Below are positions 11,695 through 24,137 of a DNA stretch of 64,000 nt, one piece after another. The translations under genes and the position numbers were made by a program. The notes below the pieces were generated by a model, which saw only the letters and a program-made list of their open reading frames with translations, was not told where the DNA came from and ran no database searches. The DNA is from Arthrinium phaeospermum. Its lineage: Eukaryota; Ascomycota; Sordariomycetes; Amphisphaeriales; Apiosporaceae. Positions within the stretch are counted from its first letter, which is position 1; each line of letters begins with the position of its first letter. The stretch covers positions 4,464,001 through 4,528,000 of the forward strand of contig QYRS01000002.1 of the NCBI GenBank assembly GCA_006503535.1, given 5' to 3'.

Positions 11695-12412
11695 ATGGCC
11701 ACCATGGAAGCTCAGAACGGTTAGTACTGACGTCATCTATGCCATATGGACACCGAGACATCATCTTCTCATTGCCCTTTTCGAATTCGACACACAAGTA
11801 AAGCAAAGCCTCTTGATACTAACATGTAATCCAATCTCAGGGTCTTTCCGCCCCATGGAAGGCGCACACGCCAACCCCATGCCGCAGACAACGTCGCCCT
11901 GGATCATGAACACGAGCATGAGCATGAACATGAGCAGCAACACGAAGGCGGCGGCATCCAGTTCAACGACAGCTTCGGCAGCAGCAACGCGGAGCACCGC
12001 CCTGTAGGCCAGTTCCCAGAGGCAGTCCAGCACGACGACGTCGGCATGCAGCGCCGCGAGCGCAAGAGCTCCAAGGACTACTCACAGACCGACGAATGGG
12101 GTAAGCTTCTCTCTTTGCTCTGTGGGGCAAGTCTCTCTCTGTCGGATGCAGCTAACATAAGACCCCCAGACCCTCCAAGACGCTCCCCTCGCGCTTCCAG
12201 CAGCGAAAGGGCTCCATCTTCGCCACCCCGTCGTCGCGCGACGGCCACGTGGACCGCAACCTCGAGAAGGACGCCGAGTTCCACAAGAAGCACTCGAAGC
12301 GCTTCAGCTTCTCCAAGGTCAAGGACAGGCCACCGACATGATGGGCGGCGGCGGCGAGGGCAGCGAGTCGCGCCGGCGGCGTAGTAGCGCGGGGCACTCG
12401 AGCTCCGGATAA
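11695..12412 (+). CDS. Small hypothetical protein with His-Glu repeat
   Basis: Exon 1 (11695-11719) encodes MATMEAQN, followed by an intron to 11840. After a one-base shift at a CCCC run near 11850 the second exon reads HAADNVALD, then five alternating His-Glu pairs, then a Gly/Asn segment and RRERKSSKDYSQTDEW. A second intron (about 12101-12171, branch GCTAACA) leads to a basic third exon: SRFQQRKGSIFATPSSRDGHVDRN, then EKDAEFHKKHSKRFSFSK. A further shift near 12330 gives a Gly/Ser/Arg-rich end at 12410-12412. The product is about 150 residues, highly charged, with no signal peptide or membrane segment. I do not recognise a named family. The HKKHSKRFSF block looks like conserved coding sequence. 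Confidence 0.6.
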
Positions 12413-13468
12413 TTGTTCCCCTACTACCTACCCTCTTTACTTCTACATCCGTATTCGCGGATCCCCCAAAAGATATAACGTTTTAGGTAATGAATGATAG
12501 GAAGGGATACACATAAGACGAGATATAGGGAAACGGGAATGGTGGGGGATGATTACTAGCGCAACTTGGGAGCTTTCTTCGTTATTCCCCTCTTCGTGTT
12601 TGGCTGCTGCCGGCGGTGCGTCGAGTATTGAGTGGTTTGATGAAGGGGATCCTGTTGTATTATCAATGTAGCTTTTGGTTTTCACTTCGACCCTCTGCAC
12701 GATACCTAGTTTGACATTCAAGACATGATATAATAAAAGAAGACATGTATCCCTCGACTTAACCTTTCAATGTCTGTGCAAGAGTGTATCTGTATGTCGC
12801 ACATATGCGAAACTCTTATTTGAAATTCCGTGGTAGGCTGGTTTATAGGTACATATAAAACAAAACCGCCGAATAGATAATGACTGGTGCCCCCTTTCGG
12901 CGCGCCCTCTTTGATTTCGCCGATCAACCCCAAGCCACCCTTACTTCGCACAGAACCGTTGAGTATTAAAAGACGAGTAACCGCCGGACCTCATATCAGT
13001 ATGCCAAACAGAACACCATAGCCAATACACCTTGGAAATCGCGAAACTCGAGAAATATGACAAAGGTCGGCGTAGATACGGATTGTGATGGCCGGTAAGG
13101 GGCGTATGGGGTAAGAAGAACCTCGGTATGTAGGTATGTTGATGAAGCCACAACCTCCAGGTCGTGTTGTTGTTCCAGATTTTGGTGTAGTAGTATAGAC
13201 ATTGAAAACAAAAACTAGGAAGCTTTCCGAGTTTGTCGCAAAGGGAAAAATATTGCTGGCGTCTAGCCTGGTCTGCCACCCTTTCTTTCTTTCTTTCCAC
13301 CGCCCCCCTTCCCTCCTCTTTCCATATCCTACCAATTGCTGCTGCTTGCGTTCCATAACCGCGGGGTTGGCAAACTAAACTAACTACATACACAAGTTAT
13401 GAAACGAAACGCCGACTAGCTACTAATATCGTACGTAATCTAAGTAGAGAGAGTGAGAGCGCTAAATC
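12413..13468. other. Convergent 3' flanks of the His-Glu gene and SYF1
   Basis: No supportable gene is present. The short minus-strand frames at 12.4-13.4 kb lack domains and lie where 3' UTRs of the two convergent genes are expected. Confidence 0.5.
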
Positions 13469-16132
13469 TCAATCTACATCATCGTCATCGTCGTCCATGC
13501 CGTCGATATCGATAGCATCGGGGTTGACAGGTGCCGCCGGGGGTGCTCCATTCTCGGCCGCGGCCAGCGTTCCCTGGATGCCTGTGCTGGACGCCACGAA
13601 GCCGACGGGGGCTCGAGCTTGGCGCTCGAGCTGCTCCATCGCATCGGCCACATCCTCGTCCACTTCTTCCCCATTTCCGTTCGTGATAGTGTCGCCTTGT
13701 TGCTGGCGCGCAATGGCCTGCGAGGCAATGAAGTTGACGTCGGTGTTGTACTGGGCCTGGACGGAGCGCTTGATACGCAGCATCTCGCGGTACGTGTCCT
13801 CGTTGCCGTGCTGCACCTCGAACTGCTCCCACTTGGTCCAGAAGGCCGGGTTGGTGCGCGGGTCGCAGAACTGGGATGCGTGGCCGTAAATGGCACGGGC
13901 CCTGTCGATTTCGCCCAGCCGTTTCTCCATGTCGGCAAACTTGAGACACATGTCTCGGGCCTCCTCGTCGGGCAGCGCGGCGATGGCGCGCTCGTAGATG
14001 CCTCGGGTCGAGGGTAGGCCAAAGTTGGAGGCGGATTTGGTGATGTAGAAGTTGAACATGTCGGCCCGATCCTCATCCGACACAGCCTGTGTGGCGCGGT
14101 CGTAGATGCGCATGGCATGGCGGGCAAGTCCGCGCTCCTCCTCCAGGTTGCCATACATGAGGTAAAGTACCTTTGCAAACTTGGGTGGCACATCCTCGAC
14201 AGCCTGCTCAAAGAGATCGCGCAGGCGCTCTATGCCAATCTTACGATCAACAGCTTTGGTGAGGTAAAGGTTCCATAACTCGAATGCCACCGGGTAACTG
14301 AACAGGTCCAGGCCGCGTTCGAATATCTTGAAGGACTCTTCGTAGTATTGGTTCTCCTCCAGCATATTGGCGTAGTTGACAACCGTCTGCGGTGTCGCGA
14401 TCCGGAGCTCGAAGATGCGCTCGTATACCTTCTTGGTTTCCTCAAGCCCACCGACACTTTCCACCAGGTCGACGTAGAAACTCCAGAGTTTCCAGCTCTT
14501 GTGCACCCTTTGTTGGGGCGAGAGGGTCTCGTCAAAGTAGTCTACCGTCGAGCGCTTCGGGGCCTGAACAGCCTTGGCCATGATCCGCACGGCCTCGTCG
14601 AAGTTCTCGTTGCGCAGTTCCATCTCCGCCCACTCGATCCACATTTCCGCCAGTTCAGCAACCGATTTGAAGGGGACCTTGACGGCCTTCTCCATGATAA
14701 TCCGTGCGTTCCTGATATCGCCTCCTTTTTCGTAGAATTTGGCGTAGTTTGCCCAAAGCTGGTGGAAAGGTCCGACAGCCTTCTTGGGTTGAATGGCCGC
14801 GATGGCATCGGTGTAGGTCTGAACGACCTCGTTCTGGTTGTCGCCCCATAAGGCGACTCGCTTCTCCCACTCGGGTACCATGTTCGGGTTCTGTCGTAGT
14901 AGGACGTCGTTGAGCAGGAAAGGACGGCGATCCATGAGCTGCTCGAAGCGCATCATGCGGATATCCAGGTCGAAGTCGGCATCGTCGTCTTGCACACCCT
15001 CTTCCGTTCGTTTGGAAGCCATTTCCATCAAAGCACCGATTACGGACTCCTCGAACTCGGCATATGTATCGAAAATCAGGGTGAAGTCGCGCACGGTCAT
15101 GACGGTGGTGATGCCCTCCTCGAACACATCCCTTGCTCTTTCAAAGCTTCCCCTCCTCACCCAGTATGTGGCTAAACCGCACCACAGCTTCCCCCTCTGG
15201 TCGGCAAATCTGTCGATACCACTTCTGATAATGCGCTCAACATCGATGCCTGTTTCGTAGCCGGTCTCGACATCGTTGGCGTGTTCGACAAGAAGATCCA
15301 CCATCTCGCTCCATAGCTCGTAGTGACCCTTGCCCTGCTTGCTGTTGAAGCGGGGGTTGTTCAGTATGCTGATGTACTGCTTGACAGCCTCCGTGTAGAG
15401 CCCAACTTGGATCAACAGCTCGATGAAGTCTTCGGCGTCCTCGGGGTGAACCTGCATGTAGCGACGCCATATCTTGACACCTGTATCTCCTGCAGCCGAG
15501 TTCGCGAACGGCCTGTACAGCGCCCATATCCTGTTGTGTTGGGTGATGGGCAGTGCCCGAAGCGCTCGGTCGAAGGTATGTCGCGTGAGCGTCACGAGGG
15601 GTTGTTGCAGCAGGAACTTGAGGTACATTTCCCAAATCCGGGGCATCTTGTTGAGAAGGATCAAGGCTCGCTCGAAGAGCGCATTGACTTTGCGGAACTC
15701 GTCAGCAAAGATGGCGGCATTAAGCTTGGCCACGTGCTTTGTGCGGAATCGAAGATACTAAGTAGGGTGTCAGTAGCCTTTCACGACCAAGAGTGGAAAT
15801 GGGGTACGGGTGGGCAAGGGGGGTTGACGAACCAGCTTCCAGAGTTTGTAGGATCGCGGGAGCTGAATACAGGCGCGTTCCATAACGAAGGCTTGTTCGT
15901 GGATGGTTCCATGCTGCAGCTTGAACTCGATGTAGGCCAGCCATGGTTTCGTACTGCCGAGATCTCGCAGGATGTCTTGTTCGTAGACGGCATCTTCGTC
16001 GTTCTGTGAGGTCATGTCAGCTCCAGTCCAAAGCGGGTTGGTACGGACGGACGGCTCGAGACGTACGACTAGGTAGAGGTCTGGCTGTCGAGCGGCGACA
16101 GTCGAACCGTTGGGGACCCCGATGGGCGCCAT
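13469..16132 (-). CDS. SYF1: Pre-mRNA-splicing factor SYF1 (XAB2-like, HAT repeats)
   Basis: SYF1 is a scaffold of the Prp19/NineTeen complex in the spliceosome and is built of crooked-neck (HAT) repeats. I read three exons: 16067-16132, 15833-16003 and 13469-15757, giving about 841 residues, the usual family length. The first intron (16004-16066, donor GTACGT, CTGACAT branch) is 63 bp and in frame, so it can be missed. Splicing it gives PDLYLV-NDEDAVYEQDILRD. Further motifs are TKPWLAYIEFKLQHGT, LPRSYKLWKLYLRFR across the second intron, and repeated aromatic HAT signatures such as MPRIWEMYLKF and NPAFWTKWEQFE. The end is acidic (DDDDDD). No frame problem occurs over 2.5 kb, in contrast with the genes to its left. 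It is divergent from VMA8. Confidence 0.95.
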
Positions 16133-17219
16133 ACTAGGCGGATGTTTGTCTACCTAGCTGAGTCGTCGTGCCGGCATGCAGGGGTCGCGGACTTGGGGGT
16201 TTGGTGTATTGAAGAAAGAGAATGAAGCTCGATCAGATCATGTTGAGCATTCGATGTTGTCGAGGGCGCCGATTGTGTTCTGGCGATGGTTGTGTCGTCG
16301 CGCTTGCTTCGATTCAAGCTTCTTCTTTCTTTCCCTTCTCCGGGCAGCCTGCAAATCTGTCTTGTCCCAGTTGCCAGGCGTAGCGTCGTCGGTCGACTGC
16401 TGCAATGGGTGGGATCGCAATTGGGCAGCCGTGTGCGGTCAGTCGTTTCGCCTCCTCCCGTGCAAGTCGCAAACTGAACCCGTTTGGAGTAAGTAAGCAA
16501 CCTGGTCGAATGCAGCGCAAGCAGTGGACATTGGGGATGGGACGAGATGAGCGTTGACTGCTGTTATTTTTTTACTTTGCAGAATGCTGGACCGTCTGGG
16601 TCGGCAAAAAAGCACTCCACCCGCTGTCTAATATCCCCACTATTAGGCGCTGAAGCTGCAGGGTTGTTTCCTCGTGCTGAGTGTTCAGGGAGGAGCCATT
16701 TCGAGCTTGGGAGCAGTCCCAGACTGGATCACCACCAGGCTCTCAGCCTGTCTCTTCTTAGTGCGGGCTTAGGGGCTTGACCTTCTGTAACCGCCGATGG
16801 GGCCCAGCCAGAACCAGCCACCAAAGGCCAAGCCAGTGCACTCCAAGACTCCAAACAGTGCGGCCTTAGGTAATGGCAGGCCCATGCAAGCTCCAAGCTG
16901 TTGCATCACCGCACAGGCATCCCAGTCCCAGCAAGCAAGCACCTGCGACACCTGATTTGGAGACCCGAGAAGCTCAATTGCCGTTAGTCGTTAGTGAAGT
17001 GCGCGACTTCGAAGACATTACGCACCATCCACAGCAGCATCTCGGTTGCAGTCAACGATTCCTCGCCCTCAGCTACATCCCTACATTCCTTATCTCCAAA
17101 AGTCTGACATTTCTCGAGTCGACGAGCCAGCTTCGTTGTTCTCGCTTCTGTTGTCGAGGCCGCCGGCCAAACCCACCTTCCCTCGCCCTTCGAATCCATC
17201 ATCAGAAAGCTAGTCCAAC
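16133..17219. other. Bidirectional promoter region SYF1 / VMA8
   Basis: About 1.1 kb between the two divergent start codons. Both strands have short open frames without family signal. Pyrimidine-rich stretches precede the VMA8 start. Confidence 0.5.
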
Positions 17220-18368
17220 ATGTCTGGAGCCGGTGTATGTACCAAGCTGTTGCACTCGACCCAAGGCAGTCGCATTAATGCTTTCTTTAGGACCGCGAGG
17301 CTGTCTTCCCGACGAGACAGTCGCTGGGTCTCATGAAGTCGAAGCTCAAGGGAGCTGAGATCGGTCACAGCTTGCTCAAGCGAAAGAGTGAAGCCCTCAC
17401 CAAGTAAGCCCATCCCCATGCCCATGACCATGGCCTTCAAACCATCTTCGACCTTCAAGCTAACTTTTTGCTGTGCAAAGACGTTTCCGAGGTAATACCA
17501 ATGCGACCCGAAACCCAGTATCTCCCTGCATGCTCGATAATAACCTTTTCCGCAGAGATCACACGCCGAATCGATGAGGCGAAGCGCAAGATGGGCCGCG
17601 TGATGCAGGTTGCTGCTTTCTCGCTCGCTGAGGTGTCATATGCGGTCGGAGGTGACATTGGATATCAAATTCAAGAGTCGGCTCGCCAAGCCCGATTCCG
17701 TCTGCGAACGAAGCAGGAAAACGTCTCGGGTGTCCTGCTGCCCGCTTTCGAGAGCTACCAAACCGAAGGAAACAACGACTTCGGTCTCACTGGTCTGGGT
17801 AAAGGTGGCCAGCAAGTACAGCGATGCCGCGAGACGTATGCGCGTGCCGTGGAAACCCTGGTGGAGCTGGCCAGTCTGCAAACAGCCTTCGTCATCCTGG
17901 ACGAAGTCATCAAGGTGGTGAACCGGAGAGGTAAGCAAGCTCCAGTACCTTCACACGATCAGTTTGCCCGGATGAAATGCTAACTTCGCCACAGTAAACG
18001 CCATGTATGGTTATCTTCCCTTTTACCGTTGTTATGTGCATACTAACTTAGCACCCCAGTGAGCATGTCATTATTCCCAGGACGGAAAACACCATCAAGT
18101 GTAAGAAACCTCTCAGACGACGTATCCTCCCTTGCAAACTTTTGTGACTAACATGGCGCAAGACATCAACTCCGAGCTCGACGAACTCGACCGAGAGGAA
18201 TTCTACCGATTAAAGAAGGTTGCCAACAAGAAGCAACGCGACACGGCTGCCTCGGACGCCGAGCTGAAAAAGAAGATGGAAGCCGAGGACAAGGAGAATG
18301 CACGAGCAGGCGGCCAGGGCCCTTCGGACCTTCTAGGCGAGAACGAGGACGACGATGTCATCTTCTAG
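17220..18368 (+). CDS. VMA8: V-type ATPase subunit D (VMA8), seven exons with two microexons
   Basis: Subunit D forms the central rotor stalk of the vacuolar proton pump. The exons that give an uninterrupted 256-residue protein are 17220-17234, 17291-17403, 17481-17491, 17556-17930, 17995-18004, 18060-18100 and 18163-18368. The third exon is 11 nt (completing KRFRE) and the fifth is 10 nt (VNAI). All introns are GT-AG with good donors (GTATGT, GTAAGC, GTAATA). The protein begins MSGAGDREAVFPTRQSLGLM, contains IGHSLLKRKSEALT, RFREITRRIDEAKRKMG, the TAFVILDEVIKVVNRRVNAIEHVIIP block and YINSELDELDREEFYRLKKV, and ends in an acidic tail. The length matches yeast Vma8. Every phase agrees, so the structure is well supported. 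Confidence 0.95.
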
Positions 18369-21297
18369 AGCGTTTGGGCAAAATTTCCCCGGAAGAAGTT
18401 GGTTCTGTACGTAGGGGGGCCGGAGGATTTGCATTGGCAGGTCGGGCCGTGACGAAGGTCAGTCAGTGTCTTGCCGTGTTCAACTACTGTGCCAAATGTA
18501 TGCTTCAAGGCGTCTAATGAAATTGATATCCATGCCACGTGCTCTTTCCGACCACCCGTCAGGCGGGACCTGTCGTTCCCTCGATTCGCGAGCGGCTAAA
18601 TTGAAGCCGTACTCGGTGCGAGCCTTATGTGCCGCCGGGACGGTCATCCTATCTGCGTTATGGCCACTTTTAACCGGATGGTCCGAAGTCTTCCATGTGG
18701 AAAAGCAACGACATTCGATGAACCCTGAACTTATTTGATCCTGCTCGCATATATATCTTATGCATCGTCTTGATCAGCGGCGCTCATGTGACCAGCCGAT
18801 TCTGCGACATGTCTGGTTTGAATGTGAAAACAACATCATTGTCGCCCGTATCGGCGCGTTTATGGACCACATGTGAGAAACACCAGAAATATGGATAACT
18901 CCAACGAAACCTGTTTTCAACACTACTGAGGCAAAGCAGTGTTGTCATTCGGAGTCCTACACCACGAGACATTCTGGTCCGGCTCATCATAGGCCATCGT
19001 ACAGCTTGTGTGATTAAGCCGGATCTAGACCTCGACCATTTGACCAGGCATCCAAGGTGTCCATCACATCACAGCCCAGGTGTCTGGTGTAAGTGCGGTT
19101 CTCATCACCTGCGTTTGGACGATACATCCTTGAAGTACCTGGCCGAGGGCGGACCCATCCTGCCTGTGTGAAAGAATGGATCGTGATCGTTCCAAACAGT
19201 CACCAGCTAGTGCCGTTGACTGGCATTGCCGGTGTAGAGAGCGGCTATTGTGCCGCCTTACCGGTGTGTTTCCCATCTCGATAGTACGGATACGAACCAG
19301 GCACCAGTCGTCGCCCGACTAAAGCAGGAACAGCTCCAGATCCATCGATCGCGGATGATGCTGTTGACCTGATGCGTATGAAGGTGGACAATACTCGCAA
19401 GGGTCACGACACCGATGATCCCAGACTTCAATAGTCCGAGAAGCCCACAACCCTCAGCGACTGACTGTATATGCATGGTCAGCAGATGACACGCCAGGGC
19501 TGAAGTGAGAGAGTCGAGATGGACCCCATCCATCCAGAAGGCTCGTCTTACGACTCGGGCCCAGAACCTACTTCGGCGCAAGTGGTGGTTGTGAGCATCC
19601 GGCCCCCCTCGAACAGCCACACACCCAACACCTCACTGGACTCTATATCGTGATCCAATTCCCCGTTTGGACTTGCGGTAGCCAATCACGGACAACTAGT
19701 CGCACCCACTTTTTCCCAGAGCTGTGGCGCCTAGCTTTCTGTTGGCACTCAGCACATTCGACCGACCAATGGCGTGTCGCTCATCCGAGCAGTTGGCTCG
19801 TTCTGTATGCAGGGCTATCGTCCCGTCGTGATTCGACTCTTCCCGCCAGATGAGCCACGGGCTCGTCTCGTCCCGAGCAAACAGGGTTTGAGCGAAAAGT
19901 TCCTAGGGCAGCAGTCGGAGGGGGGGCCTTCAAGGAACCAAACATTGCTATTATTCGGGACCGCCCGCACATCACGACTCCTTACTTCCGTTCCGGGATT
20001 GCGAGCCTATAGGCAACAATCGTCGCCCACCCTTGATCAGTTAGCCTTGCTCTCATCTCCCATTGGCCGCGTGCCTGCTCTGACAGTCTCGAGGGTGTAG
20101 GATGGCTTACTGTTCGTCTGATGTTAGCAGCGGCCCCCTGGCACCCACAGCCCTGGATCCTCATGACTACAGTGTTCCTCCGACTAGCTGGATGACGATG
20201 GGATACGTGACCGGTCTAATTGGTTCCTGGCTAACTTCTGACCCCTGGGGCCAGGAAAATTGTGGGTGGTGGGCAAGGCAGCAGGTAGGAGGGATCAGCT
20301 CAGCCACACCGCCGAGACTTGCTTTTTTAAACCGTCAATGAGATACGACCTGCAGTCCGACGTGAAAACCGGCAGCATTCACACACACTCACACTTTGGC
20401 CCTGGCAGTGAGTGACTCAGCTAAGGCGTAGTTCTGAGGTACCGTACCTGTCAACCGTGGATTCTCTCTCCAAGTCAGCGCGCTCGTGCTAGACCCTTTT
20501 GGAGATCGCCTTCCCGAAACGGGATCCCTGCTGGCATCCTACTTTCTCGGCTGCCACGGCCATGGGGACGGCCCAATAGGTCGAGCTGCGCCTCCACACC
20601 ACCAACCGCTCGGTACTTTTTTATTTCTCGACGTCGGTGATACTGCTTTGCTTGCTTGCTTGCTTGCTCTCTCTATCAAAGGAAATCAGGAATCTGCGGT
20701 TTGCCTGCCATGCCCCATGCGTGCCTGCCTGTTTGTTCTGCCTGGGACGGTCCCGATTGGCGGGAACTTCTCTTCGTCTGACCCTCTTGTTCAATCCCTC
20801 GCGTATAACCAAAAGACTCCCGTCAGCGGCTTCCTTCCACCACTCTCCAGGGTCAGTCCGCCGTGTTTGCCCCGAGAACATTGGTCCCACCGTCATCTCG
20901 AGTCACTCAACATCATGAAGCGGCATCAGGCGAGGTGATAAGAGGGCCCCCAAATCAATAGACTCGTGCAACGGCTGCCTGTGACGGGATGGGATAGGAG
21001 GAAATACTCGTTCGATGGCGGACTTGGCTCCAGCCAAGGCACAGCACCGCCGCCCGGTAGTTAGGGAAGGGGGGAGACCTGACAGTCAGTCAGTCAGCAG
21101 GTCATGAGCTCGTCGGGACAAACAAGTCTAACTAAGCTGACTATGGGTGGATGGGCGGATGGGTGGTGCGGGATCCTACTTATAAAAGCCCGTGGGACGT
21201 GAAGACTGCTCGTGATGACCAGTAGAATAAGTCTCATCAGCAGGCACAGATCGACAGCCATCCCTTCCTGCTTACTAGTCCCTCCAATACACTCATC
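18369..21297. other. Long intergenic region upstream of the secreted protease
   Basis: About 2.9 kb without a supportable gene. It contains a (GCTT)n run near 20648-20670 and a (CAGT)n run near 21084-21096. Open frames are short and featureless. Confidence 0.5.
21181..21188 (+). promoter_or_regulatory. TATA box of the secreted protease gene
   Basis: TATAAAAG lies 117 bp before the protease ATG at 21298. Distance and sequence fit a core promoter; inferred from sequence only. Confidence 0.6.
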
Positions 21298-22333
21298 ATG
21301 ATGTCGTTCCTTCAACGTACACTTGCTCTCTTCCTGGCCGTGACTTACACGGTCACGGCTCTTCCCACCAGTAACACGCCTCGGGATGATGTGCCCATCC
21401 AAGGCGTCGGCCATGCCGCCCCTCCGCCGTTCAACCCATCTGCCCCCAAGCCCAGAATCCTTCAAGTCTCGCATGAAGAGCTCGCGGCGGCCGTAGCCAA
21501 CGTAACCTCGGGACACCGCGCCTCCCCCGGTGTCTCTACACCAAAGGAGAGGCGATCGTCTTCCTCTCCCTCTGCCCTTTCCGGGCGCGCCATCATCGGG
21601 GCGGACAACCGGGTATACTGGCCCAGCACGGACTACCCCTATTCCGCCATGGGAAGACTATACCGGTCGGACGGCATCGTCTGTACGGGCACCCTGATCG
21701 GCCCGCGCCACGTCACCACGGCCAAGCACTGCATCCCATCGGACGGCTCGGTCAGCATCAAGTTCCAGCCCGCCTACGACGGGAAGGACCGCTTTCCCAG
21801 CGCTTACGTCACGGACGTTTTGGCCCCCGCGGCGGGTGCCTCTGATCAGGTAAGCAATCACACGCTCACTTCTACCTCATCAAAGGCTCAGCATGGCATC
21901 TGTTGACTAACATATGTTGCAGTGCAACTACAAAAGCGACTGGGCCGTCGTGGTCCTCGACACCCGCCTGGGCGACGCGCGGGGCTACATGAGCTACGAC
22001 GTGCTGAGCCCGTCGAAGGCGGACCAGGCCATCTTCTACAGCTACGGGTACCCGTCGGACAAGTCTACGGACGTGAGCAAGCCGTACCGGCAGGAGGCCA
22101 TCACGGTGGCCAAGGCGGGCTCCTTCAAGTGCGACCAGTACGGCCCGCTCAACACCAACGCCGACGCGAACGGGGGCCAGTCCGGCAGCCCGCTCTGGCT
22201 GCCGCCCGACGCCAGCGGGGCCCGCGTCATGTACGGCGTCATGGCCTCGAGCAGCGCCACCGTCACCTTCTTCGCCGGCGGGGAGGTTTGGGCGGGGGGA
22301 TTCAGTATATGTTGTCGTCCTACCCCTAATTAG
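21298..22333 (+). CDS. Secreted serine protease, trypsin/glutamyl-endopeptidase-like
   Basis: Two exons (21298-21849 and 21923-22333) give about 320 residues. The N-terminus MSFLQRTLALFLAVTYTVTA is a signal peptide, followed by a Pro/Ser-rich pro-region of about 100 residues with the N-glycosylation site NVTS. The catalytic domain starts around RAIIGADNRVYW. The triad is visible: His144 in TTAKHC after a CTGTLIGPRHV block, Asp190 in KSDWAVVVLD, and Ser271 in GGQSGSP. The GxSGSP form is more like glutamyl endopeptidases and fungal trypsin-like enzymes than classic GDSGGP trypsins. The last 14 residues are doubtful: a six-G run near 22296 may be miscounted, and a one-base change would give the end IQYMLSSYP with its own stop. 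An extracellular role in protein degradation is likely. Confidence 0.85.
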
Positions 22334-22870
22334 ACAAAAGCTGCCTCGAAATACGTACCCTTATTTCCCGCGTTGGGAAGTGTTGGGTCTTTCCAATGTG
22401 AGGATTGATGATTTTCAGTCGTTCGATCGCATGGAAACTTCACTTCGAGAGGGCTGGGAGAATTCGTAAAAGCGTATATGGTTAGCCTTCGAAGCATACA
22501 TAGGTACTCTTGCCTCATACCAGAAGAGTTAATTTAATTATTCCTCCCATCAATACGTTCTATATCCACCGTGCAGCCAATATTCAAATATTATGAGTAT
22601 AACGGTGACTTCTCTTCATCCTACCACATCCAGGAAAGGCGACATATGCAAGACAAATTCATTTATAGGACCCGACAGTAGACAGCAACTGATGATGACG
22701 AGAATATCCATGTCAGTAGCTACAACAGCAATTGTGCTCCAAGCTTCGCGAACATTTGTCTCAGTCCCTTCTCAGCATGTACATCTGATAATGAATGGTT
22801 ATGTTGCCTTTCAATGTCAGCAAAAACCCTAAGTCAAGATGTAGTCCAGGCAGGACGCTGCATTGTTGGT
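22334..22870. other. Convergent 3' flanks
   Basis: A region of about 540 bp between the protease and the 399-residue gene, A/T-richer than coding DNA. I see no gene. Confidence 0.5.
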
Positions 22871-24137
22871 CTATTCAACAATAACCATATCCTCCCACTC
22901 TGCCTGGACGTCCACAAAGTCCTCACCCTCCAGCATGGAGATCAGCCGTCCATCCAACAGTCTGGCAGCTTCCGACATAGTCTTGAGGACAATGCCGGGT
23001 TCTACCTCGAAGGTCTTCTGGCGGCAACCAGCCTTGTGAAGTCCTTTGACTATTTCTTCTTTGTCAGGATGCTCGTAGGACTGGAACACGAGGCAAAGTC
23101 GCACCAAAGGGGCAGCTCCACCAGAGTAATCGGAGTGACAGAGTTCCTTTAGAAAAAAGGCGATTTGCTGTTCTGGCTGCCAGCAGCTGATTATTCCTTG
23201 CAATGAAGGATTTCTCGGGTTGAGAGCTAACTCTTCTATGAGTGTCTCGGGTATGCACTCGATTCCCCAAACAATACCTTCGCTGCCCAGATCAGAGGCA
23301 TCGTTGTCTTGTTCTCTAGAGTGGTGTGTTAGCATGTCGGAAATTCATTGGTATGCGAGTGAATGACATGTCGTCTACTTACTCACTGGCTCTCTCCGAC
23401 ATCAATTTAGCCCAATCTGGAACCTGTCTTGGAGATCCGGCCGGATCCTCGAGGAGGTGGAAAGCCAGCACGAAGTGGTAGATAAGAAGCATCCGAGTGT
23501 TGGGCGATTTCCGACGACGACGTAGAGTTATGTCTGGTCGGAACGATCGAATCGTGAGAATTTTCGAGTCTCTTACTTCAACATGCTCGAATGGCGGCCA
23601 GGTACCAACCCCTCTTGACATGAGCTTGCCGAGGAAGGGAAACTCTTGTTCATAGAACACGGCGGGCCAGCAACATAGAACAACCTTGGGCTTTTTGAGA
23701 TCGATGATGTCCCGCACAAGCTTGTCAGCCCACAACGTGGGTATGAGACCAATATAATATCCGGGATACGCAATATTCTGAAGCACTGACACCGTTTCTA
23801 TACTTCTCGTGCCGTTCGAGGCAAACTGGATGAGCTCGTCTACCGCCTTCAGCATAGGGCACTCTCGAACGAAGGTTGCGAAATCCACGTTATACTCAAG
23901 CGCTTGAGGCAGGGACTCCACGAGAACAATCAAATCTGACGGACCGGAGGCGAGGTTGCACGCGTGGTCGATTGCGGCCGGAGAGTAATGTTTTTTGTTT
24001 TCGCAGAAGTTTCTGATAAGACGGTTTGTTTTGTAGTCGGCTGATTCGGCACAGGAGACCGATGCATCCTGTGCGAGGAGGCCACGGATGCATTCGGGAA
24101 CAGGGACGTCGAGACAGCTCATGCTTGCGGTGTACAA
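22871..24137 (-). CDS. Hypothetical protein, 399 residues
   Basis: Two exons (23383-24137 and 22871-23315) joined by a 67-bp intron (donor GTAAGT, branch GCTAACA). The join restores codon phase and gives a continuous protein from MYTASMSCLDVPVPECIRGL to EWEDMVIVE. It has no signal peptide or clear membrane span and is rich in Leu/Glu with scattered Cys. There are hydrophobic strands such as KPKVVLCCWPAVFYE and a basic patch TLRRRRKSP. I recognise no domain. A second in-frame ATG five residues on (MSCLDV) could be the start. Clean exon phases argue for a functional gene. Confidence 0.7.
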
